Part shown: positions 1 to 8,657 of the stretch, piece after piece
Layout: each line of letters begins with the position of its first letter
Position numbering within the stretch: position 1 is the first letter of the stretch
Assembly: GCA_009801015.1 (NCBI GenBank)
Contig: VHZZ01016095.1
Coordinates: 1-20,640, forward strand
Reading direction: 5' to 3'
DNA: 20,640 nucleotides
From: Silene noctiflora
Lineage: Eukaryota > Streptophyta > Magnoliopsida > Caryophyllales > Caryophyllaceae
Made by a program: the position numbers and the translations under genes
Notes under the pieces: generated by a model
Told to the model about the DNA's origin: nothing
What the model saw: only the letters and a program-made list of their open reading frames with translations
The model's database searches: none

Positions 1-89
1 CACGAAACAAGGGAAATAGTAGCATAAACTACTCAAATGAGCTCTGAAATGCGTGTAAAATGAGGTGTAAAACATCATATATTAGACAC

Positions 90-644
90 GCATCATTTAT
101 GAGTTTTGTTTCCATGGTTGAAAATCAATTTGTAAAACGTGTTAAAATTGTTCGTAGTGATAATGGCACAGAATTTAATCATATGGCAGACTAATTTTTT
201 AAGACGAGTGTATTATTTCAAACTTCTTTCGTTGGCACACCTCAGCAAAACGGTCGTGTCAAACGTAAACACCGTCATATTTTAAATGTTGCTCGGTCTC
301 TTATGTTTCAAGATAATCTCCCTATTTCCTTTTAGGCTGAGTGTGCTTTGCTTGCTGCCTATTTGATTAATCGTACGCCATCTCCCCTCCTTCACAATAA
401 GACCCCGTATGAAATCTTATTCGGCTTCGCTCCCTCTTATGTTAACCTTTGTGTGTTTGGTTGCTTATGTTTTGTTCCCAACCAACATATTAAGGGTGAT
501 AAGTTTGCTCGTCGGAGTCGTAAGTGTATCTTTGTCGGGTATCCTCACAATAAGAAGGGATGAAAAGTTTATTATCTGGCCACCGGGAATGTGTTTGTTT
601 CTCGGGATGTTCACTTTTATGATATATTTTTTTATGCTGACCCA
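90..644 (+). pseudogene. Copia integrase core and C-terminal remnant
   Basis: Integrase would insert the cDNA copy into host DNA. The frame at 150-563 shows the second catalytic Asp in the motif VRSDNGTEF (Asp codon 159-161), then PQQNGRVKRKHRH. In that motif the usual catalytic Glu is Lys (codon 261-263). Further on are the AYLINRTPS and VFGCLCFV segments and the GYPHNKKG motif typical of the copia integrase C-terminal region. In-frame stops lie at 192-194, 333-335 and 561-563; the last two sit where family members have Trp. The first catalytic Asp is not recognisable upstream. Inactive on three independent grounds: stops, the lost Glu and the missing N-terminus. Confidence 0.9.
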
Positions 645-1015
645 ACTCCTGCTTCTTTACCGGTTGCGCCTGTTTTGCCTTCTTTTGAGGATGATGTTTC
701 GGTTGCTAGTATGGTTGAACGGAGGCCTGTCACGGGTACTTCTCCCAAGGGGGGTCTGATGCCGAGGGTCCATCAGATGAGGGTGTTGGTGAGGTGGTTG
801 TTTATGAGGGGGTTGGGTTCGATAATGGTGAAAGAGGGGACGGGGACAAGGTCGATACTACGGGTGATACTAGTCAGGTTGCTAAGTGTGGTCATGGTAA
901 GTGACTCAAATTTCCACCTTCTCGATTACGTGATTTTGTTGTTGACACCACTGGTACTTCCGGCGAGAACTCGCTCTCGCCTCCTAGCCCACCTCGCTCT
1001 CCATCCTCAGGTACT
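645..1015 (+). pseudogene. Decayed copia integrase-RT linker
   Basis: This stretch corresponds to the poorly conserved acidic linker between integrase and RT. A Gly/Asp/Val-rich frame is followed by a segment reading KFPPSRLRDFVV near 908-942, a short motif commonly found just before the RT domain in copia polyproteins. The Ser/Pro-rich stretch after it also fits. No single frame stays open, so at least one frameshift is present. Open frames here are fragments, not separate genes. Confidence 0.65.
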
Positions 1016-1869
1016 ACTCCTTATGCCCTTGCAAATTATATTAATTTCCAGAATTTTTTGACTCGACATAAACGTTTTCTTGTAGCTATAATCGCAGGTG
1101 TTGAACCTCCTACCTTCCGTGTAGCTATTACTAATCCTGCTTGGTGCAAAGCTATGCAAGATGAAATTGTCGCACTTAGAAATAATGGCACTTGGGAACT
1201 TACTGATCTTTCTACAAATAATAAAGCTCTAGGTTGTCGTTGGGTTAACAAAATCAAATATAACTCAGACGGTACTATTGGATGTTACAAGGCTTGGCTG
1301 GTTATTTTTGTTAATCATCAGGTGGAAGGCATTGACTACGGTGAGACTTTTGCATCTGTTGTTAAAATGGTGACCATACGAGCTTTTTTTGTTATGGCTG
1401 CTGTTAAAAAATGGGAACTTCATCAGATGGACGTGCATAATGCTTTCTTGCACGACGACTTGACTTAGGAGGTTTATATAAAGCTCCCACCGGGTTTCAG
1501 CAAGGGTAAAGATGGTAAAGTGTGTCAGTTGCGGAAATCGTTGTATGATCTTCGTCAGGCACCGAGGTGTTGGTTTGCCAAATTAAGCGCCGCCTGACGT
1601 ACATATGGGTTTGTTCAATACTATTCAGATTACTCTTTATTCAGCTTGTCTAAAGGAGAGGTATGTCTTCATGTTTTGTTATATGTCGATGATCTTGTAT
1701 AGCTGGGAATGACTCGGCTGCCATTTCTTCGTTTAAGTCTTATCTTGGTCGATGTTTCCATACGAAAGATTTGGGCACCTTAAAATATTTCTTGGGAATA
1801 GAAGTTGCCCGGAGTTCGGCTGGAATATTTTTGAGTTAGCGGAAATATGCCCTTGACATTATCTCTGAA
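1016..1869 (+). pseudogene. Copia reverse transcriptase remnant
   Basis: RT would copy element RNA into cDNA. From 1016 the frame contains the block starting WCKAMQDEI, then CRWVNKIKYNSDGT, EGIDYGETFASVVK and LHQMDVHNAFLHDDL, all standard landmarks of the copia RT domain (RVT_2). The YVDD catalytic box is intact at 1682-1693. Breaks: a stop at 1466-1468 where Gln is usual, another in the RRL-like segment near 1597, a one-base frame change near 1697-1700, and a stop at 1837-1839. The conserved YKARLV motif reads YKAWLV. Both catalytic Asp regions survive, but the product cannot be made. Confidence 0.92.
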
Positions 1870-2634
1870 ATGGGTCTTTTGGGTGCCAAACACGCCATTT
1901 CTCCTATAGAACAGCATCACTCGCTCGTCCTAGCTAAGGAGGCTATCCTTGATGACGTCGAGGCTTGTCGACGGTTGGTTGGTCGTCTTGTTTATCTTGT
2001 TGTTACTCGGCCTGATCTTTCTTATGTCGTACACATTTTATCTCAGTTTTTACAACAACCGCGTCAAGAGCATATGGACGCAGCTCTTCGCGTGGTATGC
2101 TACCTTAAAGGTAGGTCAGGCCAAGGGATCTTGTTGGGGTCTACTAATGATTTTTCTATTTCTGGCTGGTGTGATTCATATTGGGCAAGTTGTCCTTTAA
2201 CTCAGCGTTCTGTTTCCGGTTGGATTGTCTTCCTTGGCAACTCTCCCATCTCGTAGAAGACCAAGAAGTAACATACGATCTCCTGCTCTTCTACTGAAGC
2301 TGAATATCGTTCTATGGCCTTTGTCCTCTGTGAATTGATGCTTATGGGTTTGCTTGGTAGTTTGGATGTGTCTCCATCTCGTCCGATGCGACTCTTTTGT
2401 AACAGTCAGTCAGTTCTACAAATTGCTCAAAATCCAGTCTTTCATGAGCACGCAAAACACATTGAAGTGGACTGTCATTTTATTCGTGAAACTATTTCTG
2501 ACGGTTTGGTTGTTCCTTCTCATGTGTCTACTACTGATCAACTTGTCAATATTTTCACTAAAGCCTTAGGCTCGGTTCCCTTTGATTTATTACTCCGCAA
2601 ACTGGGCATTCTTAATCTTCATGCTTCAATTTGA
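1870..2634 (+). pseudogene. Copia RT C-terminus and RNase H remnant
   Basis: RNase H would remove the RNA strand during reverse transcription. The open part 1870-2256 covers the end of RT (RRLVGRLVYL, TRPDLSYVVHILSQF) and the RNase H start (ISGWCDSYWASCPLTQRSVS). Stops at 2254-2256 and 2269-2271 replace residues usually Trp and Gln. The frame then continues with SCSSTEAEYRSMA and NPVFHEHAKHIEVDCHF. The usual CDNQ catalytic segment reads CNSQ, so the Asp is lost. The frame ends 2632-2634, directly before the polypurine tract, as in intact elements. Confidence 0.92.
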
Positions 2635-2644
2635 GAAGGGGGGG
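2633..2644 (+). other. Polypurine tract of the copia element
   Basis: GAGAAGGGGGGG sits between the end of the RNase H frame and the LTR start. This is the expected position and composition of the plus-strand primer (PPT). It overlaps the last base positions of the terminal stop codon region. Confidence 0.8.
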
Positions 2645-2756
2645 TATTAGGTCGTCTTTGATGTATTGTGGGCTTTGACCCAATTTGGATTGTATTTATA
2701 TTCCCATTCATATTAATGAGAAGAAAACACACAAATTACACACAAAACGTTTAACA
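2645..2756 (+). repeat. Short 3' LTR of the copia element (mutated start)
   Basis: The segment begins TATTAG, where TGTTAG is expected, directly after the polypurine tract, and ends TTAACA. TGTTA/TAACA would be the paired LTR ends, so a single G-to-A change explains the odd start. The length of about 112 bp fits copia lineages with very short LTRs. The 5' LTR is outside the window, so the far boundary is inferred only from the TAACA end. Confidence 0.6.
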
Positions 2757-3407
2757 ACCTTATTAGATTAAAACTCGAGCTCAATCCAAAAAAAATAAAA
2801 GTTTAAGATTGAGCTGATGTTAGTCTAGTTGTTATTTTCCATTCTTAATTTCTTTTTAAAATCTAATGACGACGAAAATATAATAAAAATAAATATTATT
2901 ATAAAAATAAATATAATTATGAAAAAGCAAATTGAAGTATAATTTTAAAATATAATTATGAAACATTTATATTATATTTTAAAATTATACTTTGGAGCCT
3001 CATAATTAAATTAATTAGAATATTAACATTAAATAGGAAAAAAATAAAAATAAAAATAAATGAGCACAAGCTAACTTATGGTTTCGGCCTTACTCAAATC
3101 CAGTTCGGCTCAAATTTTTTCCAACTTTATCAAGCTGGAACATGAAAGAAAATTCCAGCTCAAAATCGAATTTGCCGCGAATAGAAACCGGACCAAATTG
3201 TTTTAGATCTGGTCTTTGGTTCCTTGTTTTTAACATTCGATCGTCTGCAAGAGTAGTTTATTTAGGGTTGAAAAGAAAGGGCTAAAGTTTATGATTTTCT
3301 TGACTAATGTTTGATAATTTTGAATTGAATATTTTATTAACTCAATAGTGATCGTGTAAATTAAACAATAGTTCAAGTTTATTTGATTTAATAAAACTAT
3401 AATTTAA
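2757..3407. other. AT-rich spacer, no gene seen
   Basis: Low-complexity A/T-rich DNA with short runs of AATAAAAATAA type. It has no coding frame of note on either strand. The only structure I see is the perfect inverted repeat at 2935-2992, annotated separately. Confidence 0.7.
2935..2992. repeat. Perfect 22-bp inverted repeat with 14-nt loop
   Basis: Arm 2935-2956 is the exact reverse complement of arm 2971-2992, separated by 14 nt (2957-2970). The arms are almost entirely A/T with a single G:C pair near the ends. This could be the core of a small foldback transposon, or simply an AT palindrome able to form a cruciform. No terminal repeat or target duplication was recognised around it. Confidence 0.85.
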
Positions 3408-3710
3408 CTAGATTTCAAGCCCGTGCGTTGCACGGGTAGCCAAATAATGTTTTGTTTTTAAGCGAGTTTGTGAAAAATGTAAGTAGATAATGTATTTATG
3501 TATCGACATTTAAAGTCATTTTGGTATATTTCGTCACTAATATACTCGATAAATAATTATTACTCTCACCTTTGAAAAAAAAATAGGACGAAAATAGAAA
3601 AATGAAGGAAGTAGAATATGATGTAACTACTGCATTTTTATCCTTATTCCACTTTTAACCCCCCATAAACATAAAAATATGTGCTCTGAGTCCTTGTATC
3701 GTTATATAGA
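3408..3710 (-). mobile_element. Putative short non-autonomous Helitron
   Basis: Read on the minus strand, the right end is a GC hairpin (arms CCCGTGC/GCACGGG with a 3-nt loop, plus-strand 3420-3436), then 8 nt, then CTAG (3408-3411) followed by host T. A 16-20 nt hairpin shortly before a terminal CTRR followed by T is the diagnostic 3' end of plant Helitrons. The opposite end is uncertain: TCTATATAAC (minus strand, starting at 3710) resembles plant Helitron 5' ends, but the flanking base is T, not the expected A. No RepHel coding sequence is present. The 3' end is fairly sure; the extent is a guess. Confidence 0.5.
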
Positions 3711-3880
3711 AATATGAGACCAATCAAGATACTATCTTCTAAATTAAAGTAGTTGTATTTTATATAGGTTATGTATTCCCCTTGTTTGAATTTTTAGAAA
3801 TCAATGTATACGTTGAATTTCCTATTTACATGGAAAATTTCATTATCATATCGTATACTCTGTATAAAGTGTACATGTAC

Positions 3881-3885
3881 CATAT
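3881..3885 (+). repeat. Target-site duplication (CATAT), left
   Basis: CATAT directly precedes the TG of the 5' LTR and is repeated exactly after the CA of the 3' LTR (9669-9673). A 5-bp duplication is the usual integrase footprint of plant LTR retrotransposons. Confidence 0.95.
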
Positions 3886-4074
3886 TGTTAGCGCCTAAAT
3901 ATGATTGGGTACTATATTTATTATTTTAAGGGCAATTGGGCCTAAAGAATAAGGTACGACATATTGGGCCTAGATTACAATGGTACATAAACTCTAAAGA
4001 TGAAGCCCAAGGCGGGATTAATAATAATGCAGCCTTATAGCAAGCGCTAAGGAGAGAAAGGATCCAGGGGCGCT

Positions 4075-4094
4075 GAGCGGTTATCTAACCGCTC
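4075..4094 (+). promoter_or_regulatory. Perfect 8-bp stem palindrome in LTR U3, upstream of TATA
   Basis: GAGCGGTT and AACCGCTC flank a 4-nt loop ATCT, about 37 bp before the TATA box. The same palindrome is unchanged in the 3' LTR (9167-9186) although the surrounding U3 has diverged. It may be a dimeric transcription-factor site or a structural element. The function is inferred. Confidence 0.55.
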
Positions 4095-4130
4095 CTCTCC
4101 CACTAAGTGGTAGTTCACTGGATGACTGCC

Positions 4131-4138
4131 TATATAAG
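4131..4138 (+). promoter_or_regulatory. LTR TATA box
   Basis: TATATAAG lies 246 bp into the LTR and is present at the matching place in the 3' LTR (9220-9227). It would drive element transcription from the 5' copy; the 3' copy could drive read-out into flanking DNA. Confidence 0.7.
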
Positions 4139-4585
4139 GAGACGTTCATCCAACAAGCAAGGGACAACTCAAGCATCAACAACAACTACAACTTATTCTA
4201 TCCTTAGATCTTAGTCTTAGATTAGTTTCGCAGTAGAAGTAGCACGGCGGTGCCCATCCAATCATGGAGATATTTCGCCATCTATCCCTTAGTTTGTAAT
4301 TTAGCTTGTCACTGTCCACAAGAATCCCTTGTGAGGACTTTAGTTTGTGTTGTGTTATTGGTTTTTNTTGATATATAAGTATCATTGGAAATTCTTGTGT
4401 TTTAGTTGGTAAATTCACCATCGAAAGTGTTAAATTACGACAAGTAATTTAACATTAATTAGATTACGCATCTACAATCGTGGCTCGAACCCTTACATAT
4501 AAGGATAGATCGCAAAGTGTAGGAGGGTAGTTACGACCTCCAAAGTACCTAGAGGTACCAATCTTGTTTCACACAAACAAGTTTT

Positions 4586-4602
4586 TGGCGACCACGGTGG
4601 GA
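4586..4602 (+). other. Primer-binding site
   Basis: TGGCGACCACGGTGGGA begins 6 nt after the 5' LTR end. TGG at the start pairs with the CCA tail of a tRNA, and the first seven bases (TGGCGAC) match what the 3' end of a plant tRNA-Arg would give. The rest of the match is poor, so the primer tRNA is not assigned with confidence. Confidence 0.7.
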
Positions 4603-4655
4603 GGATTAATACAAATTGATCCTTCCAACGTAATAAAACTCATATATAAGTGGGA

Positions 4656-6650
4656 ATGTACTCAACTAGATCTAAATCTAGAATGAGAGAAGCGGACGAT
4701 CTCAGTAAAGGGCAGAACGCTCAAACTGAAAATATATCCTTACGAAAAATGTCTAGCAATGATTCATTGGAGATTACCCATGAAAGGAACTTGGAAAGCC
4801 CTCGTTCTAGGTCTACTCCTGATGATGAATTTCTTAATGACACATCAAGAATATGATCATGAGAGAAGTGTGTCATATGACATAGATGACGCCAATAAAC
4901 GTTATCGACGTAAACTACATAAGAAATATGTAGGATCTTTCAATAATGTAATAATTGAAGTTAGAGAAGCCATGAGAAATGATTTTCATGAGCATTATCG
5001 ACCTCTAACCCAAGAAAATGCTAGAGTTTTCACAAATATTGTGAAATCAATTGTTGAAAACCTTGAGGATAATTAATCAAGGGAATTAGTAAGGATACTA
5101 CAAGAGATGAAAAGTATCTTAACCGCTACACAAAGGGTTCTATCGCGAGATATCGCCCATGAAGTTGTAAGCCAATTAGAACCATTAATAGTTAAACATA
5201 ATAGCTTGAATGAGCGGTTGTGTCGATTATTGGATGATAGATTCCAAGAAATGCACGAATAAACAATGGAGAACATATTAGGGGCGATCCTAGAACTATT
5301 AACCTTGAATTTAGTGAGCCTAGATCACGAAATCCTTTACCTACTCAGTCTAGAGCATATGAAACGTCATTCGAACGACCCGGTGCTCAAAACCGGACGT
5401 TTGAATATGGTGAGTCATCAAGGCATTTTGGCAATACTCAAAATGTATATGGTCCTTAGCGTCGTGTGTCTGTTGAACGAGGTGTTGATTATGATGATAC
5501 TCGTTCACTAGGGCTAACGTTAGATACCATTAGGATGTCACTGCATCAAAGTGGCTATCCTACCTCAAGCGCTCAACCCGTACCAGGGAATGGGGGGCTA
5601 GACCCTCCATTAGGTTATCCAATGAGAAATAACCGCGCACAACCTCCACCATTCGTGAGTGATTGGATAGGCAATAGGTGAACCTCAGAGCCTCAGGATT
5701 CCAGATATCAGGCGCATGTTGGTAATGGTACTAGACACAATGATCCATATTTCCACGGGCAAAACCTTAGCCAGGCGGGCCGTAACAATCCCTATGCAAG
5801 AGCAGGAGGGAACCCAGGGAACCCATTTTATCAATATCCCCCTGATCAATTTCCTGATCAAAGACAAGCCTATGGCGCTATTCCGATGCCATTTATGGCG
5901 TAGGTTGAACATATGATAGAAAATTATATGAACGCCGAAAATCAGAGAAACCAACGGATTCGTCATAAGAAGTCGTATCCTGAGTAGGTAGATAGACAAT
6001 ATCCATATCAACCAGGTTATAAGATTCCAGATTTCACTTTATTCTCCGGTGATGGAGATGTGTCAATAATGGAACACTTAACCCGGTTCATTATTCAGTG
6101 TAGAGAGGCTGCGGATAATGATTATTTAAAATTAAGATTATTCCCCAGTTCATTGACTAAAACCGCATTTAGTTGGTATGTTAATTTAGCACCCAATTTG
6201 ATACCAGATTGGGAGGCGATGAAGAGTCAATTCCATAACCACTTCACTAGGATAGATCCTGGTATAACTATTAGTGATTTAACTAGAATCCAACAAAAAA
6301 CAAGAGAATCTGTTGACGAGTACTTAAATAGATTTAAAAACGCCAAGATTAGGTGTTATTTGAATCTACCAGAGGGAGAATTCATAAGCATTGCTCAAGA
6401 TGGCTTAGCGATTCCGTTTCGGAAGCGTTTTGACGGGATCATCTTTAGGAATTTTATAGAACTTACTGAGTCAGTAACTAAGTATAAGCAAGTATTGGGT
6501 GAAGAAATTTAGCAATGACATAAGGCGTTCAACTTTATGAACTTTGAAGAAGAGGAAGACTTTTGCGAAATAAATATCGCAGAAATTCCGAAATGACCTC
6601 TTTTTCAATGTGCACCTTTAAAGCGCAAAGAGATCTCTGCTAATAGAGAT
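4656..6650 (+). pseudogene. Broken Ty3/gypsy-type gag (N-terminal and capsid region)
   Basis: Gag would form the particle that packages element RNA. A first frame starts at ATG 4656 and is followed by fragments in other frames (for example 4850-5076 and 5466-5681), so several frameshifts are present. The conserved retrotransposon Gag domain lies at about 6015-6509: a PDFTLFSGDGD-like entry, TAFSWYVNL, FHNHFTRIDPG and TRESVDEYLNRFKNAK, as in pfam Retrotrans_gag. In-frame stops include 5901-5903, 5985-5987, 6510-6512 and 6594-6596. The frame then continues to a YTFDITKGEEIF segment near 6666, which precedes the zinc-knuckle region in related Gags. Gag from this copy cannot be made full length. 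Confidence 0.85.
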
Positions 6651-6757
6651 ATGAAAAATACTAAAAAACGCCTCTATACGTTTGATATAACTAAAGGAGA
6701 GGAAATTTTTAGGCATTTACATGCGAATAACATTATTAAAATAAAAGAGAATCATAA

Positions 6758-7756
6758 GGAAAAACTTTTTGTTTATGGCATAATTCTCTGTCCCATACTA
6801 CAAATAATTGTTTTGTATTTCGAAATACATTGCAGGATTTGATTGATAATGGTCATATTTTGTTTTCAAGTGGGGATAGTGTCAAGACCGATGATGATCC
6901 TTTCTCAGTGTTGAATTTCGAATGTAATATGTTTGACTTTTCTAAATCAGCTATTTCTGCTGACGATTTGCAGAAGGAGCGAGCACAACGCTTGTTCGAT
7001 CACCTTATAGACCAGCGTTTGTTGGTTTTCCCAAAGGTGAATAATGTTGAGATGGAGTGGATTTTCAAGTGGCATATGACCGAACTCCATACTACTGACA
7101 AGTGTCAGGCCTTTCGGGCTTTCGTGACCAAGCTGGTTCAGAAAGGGAAACTTTCCCTTCTTCCAATTGATGAAGAAGCCTTAGATCTAGCAGGGAAAGA
7201 CAAAATTATGGAAGTTGTGAAAGAAAAATCTGGCAAGACAGATGAAGGTACAACTTCCAAGTCCTATAAGGATGTGTTAGAGGCGGATCCATCTCATGCG
7301 CGCCTGGTTCAATGCATGAAGAACCTTCGAAGAAATATGTGCTTCGGATGTGCTGATATGTTACACTTTGAGCTTGTTCGAATTCGAGCCATACCAAATG
7401 ATCCTAAATGGGTTCCGTCTTACCAACGTCGACGAATGAAGAGAATTCGAGATTTGGAGAGTGGCAGTTCAAGCAAGGGGCCAAAAGGGATGCAAGTATT
7501 GGGCACTATAAGGAAGCCGCTGGAGGAATTGAAGAATCAACTCAATATCCCTACGCAAAAAGTGGTAACCAAAAATCAAAAGAAGAAGCATGCTAAGGCG
7601 CTGGCAGCAAATGCTCGAGCCAAAGTTAAAATGCAATTGATGCAAGAAGCTATGGTGGTGGATATCAGGGTCCAAGACCAAGAGGCATTAATGAAAAGTG
7701 AAATCGACAAAAGTGTTGAGGCTTGTGTTGACGTCATTGATAAGCTAAGTGAATAG
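6758..7756 (+). CDS. Gag C-terminal frame with two zinc-knuckle-like motifs
   Basis: This frame is open for 332 codons from just after a stop at 6755-6757; there is no early ATG, so it was once joined to Gag. Near its start is CLWHNSLSHTTNNC (Cys codon 6770-6772), a C-x2-H-x4-H-x4-C motif, followed by FRNTLQDLIDNGHI. About 95 residues on is a second copy, FKWHMTELHTTDKC, followed by FRAFVTKLVQKGKL. The first Cys of that copy is Phe. The C-terminal half is very basic (RRRMKRIRDLE, NQKKKHAKALAANARAKVK) and may bind nucleic acid. The frame ends before a CT-rich run. No protease or polymerase motif is seen. Remarkably intact compared with the upstream gag. Confidence 0.7.
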   Translation, partial: GKTFCLWHNSLSHTTNNCFVFRNTLQDLIDNGHILFSSGDSVKTDDDPFSVLNFECNMFDFSKSAISADDLQKERAQRLFDHLIDQRLLVFPKVNNVEMEWIFKWHMTELHTTDKCQAFRAFVTKLVQKGKLSLLPIDEEALDLAGKDKIMEVVKEKSGKTDEGTTSKSYKDVLEADPSHARLVQCMKNLRRNMCFGCADMLHFELVRIRAIPNDPKWVPSYQRRRMKRIRDLESGSSSKGPKGMQVLGTIRKPLEELKNQLNIPTQKVVTKNQKKKHAKALAANARAKVKMQLMQEAMVVDIRVQDQEALMKSEIDKSVEACVDVIDKLSE

Positions 7757-7787
7757 CTCTCTCTCTCTCTTTTTCTTTCTCTCTCTT
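7757..7787 (+). repeat. CT-rich low-complexity run
   Basis: A (CT)n / T-rich pyrimidine run directly after the stop of the preceding frame. It separates that frame from the next small ORF. Confidence 0.85.
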
Positions 7788-7801
7788 AAAAGGTCTTAAA
7801 G

Positions 7802-8056
7802 ATGAGACCACCAAGAAGGTCTTTTGAGCCAATGTGTCGCTATGAAAGTGGTTTGATGGCTACAGATAAACAACGATTTGCCCGAGATTTGATGAAAGAA
7901 AAGCTACCATTTCTTTCAGCGGCTTCCCAGATTAGATCAGCCACAATCGGGGAAGAGCTCCATGAAACTTTGGGGAAGAGGGATATTATGAAGAAGATAT
8001 TCTTCAGAGTTCCCATTCATTCAAAGATGGCAATGACAAGAACATGTCAGCGCTAG
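7802..8056 (+). CDS. Small ORF of unknown function inside the element (84 residues)
   Basis: ATG-initiated frame just after the CT run. The product is basic with no motif I recognise; it contains the stretch RFARDLMKEKLPFL. It may be an extra ORF of the element or a decayed remainder of the longer Gag polyprotein. An overlapping frame near its end reads NMSALGMGVCLIHK and runs past its stop, suggesting a frameshift. Coding status is uncertain. Confidence 0.35.
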   Translation: MRPPRRSFEPMCRYESGLMATDKQRFARDLMKEKLPFLSAASQIRSATIGEELHETLGKRDIMKKIFFRVPIHSKMAMTRTCQR

Positions 8057-8657
8057 GCATGGGTGTTTGCTTGATCCATAAAGTCCAAAAGTAAGTTGGG
8101 CTTATGAATCAAGCCTGATTCAGGTGCCGGATACGGTACAACATGGAAAATAAAAACCATGCGGAATGGAAGACTGATAACCCTAAATTATGGGTGTACA
8201 TGATTCCGGAATTATGAGGAAAAATAACTTTATCACGCAGAGTTCCGGGTCAAGCCGTCAGAGGGAGACAGCGAATCGAATCCTATGGTGATTAGCAGTT
8301 CCGAGGTAAATGAAGATGAAGATGAAGTTTAACAATCTAGTTCATAAAATCGAGAAGTTACAGATTCCATCGAGGATGACGGTTCCCAAACGACTATTAA
8401 ATGTAACCTTTGGAAGTACTTTTGGATAAATACACTCCTTATTCATTTAAGGAAAATGATTGGAGTCAGTTCTAGCATTTATGAAGTGGAGAAGGTGCGT
8501 TCAGATCGTGTTCGTGTGCGGCATACAAAGGGGCAATAAGACTGGAAGCATCAAGATGGTTAAACTTCTAGGACGTGTATAAGAACCTAGGGGTCCTTGG
8601 GCAGAACATGAGCACTGTTTTATTTTCACAAAATAAAATTGGAAGTTAGAAAGCTAA
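8057..8657 (+). other. Decayed interior of the retrotransposon, no intact gene
   Basis: Fragmented frames only. One short frame ends near 8332 with an acidic tail (SSSEVNEDEDEV) encoded by repeated GATGAA triplets, probably the end of a former ORF. I find no RT, RNase H or integrase motif (no YxDD box, no DDE/HHCC pattern) here. Confidence 0.6.

Larger units (their letters stand above)
1..2756 (+). mobile_element. Truncated, decayed Ty1/copia LTR retrotransposon (3' part)
   Basis: The order integrase, reverse transcriptase, RNase H, polypurine tract, LTR is that of Ty1/copia elements (integrase before RT). The element enters from the left edge, so its 5' LTR, gag, protease and the integrase N-terminus lie outside the window or are lost. 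The reading frame shifts several times and has many in-frame stops, several at positions where the family usually has Trp or Gln. The RNase H end and the short LTR look closest to the Ale/Retrofit group, but that lineage call is from memory and tentative. The element cannot encode a working polyprotein. Confidence 0.93.
3886..4579 (+). repeat. 5' LTR of the non-autonomous retrotransposon
   Basis: Starts TGTTAGCGCC and ends CACACAAACA. It aligns over its whole length with 8979-9668. A TATATAAG box lies at 4131-4138 with the transcription start expected about 30 bp later. A perfect palindrome lies upstream at 4075-4094. Differences between the two LTRs appear denser in the first roughly 190 bp than in the rest. 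Confidence 0.95.

Noticed and set aside
4176..4421. Minus-strand open frame in the 5' LTR, with a matching one at 9316-9510
   Set aside because: It recurs only because the LTR is duplicated; the frame is disrupted by an N, has no family resemblance and runs antisense to the element.
4482..4491. Minus-strand GGTTCGAGCC, a perfect pol III B-box-like motif in the LTR
   Set aside because: No A-box, no cloverleaf and no tRNA-derived body around it, so neither a tRNA nor a SINE is supported.
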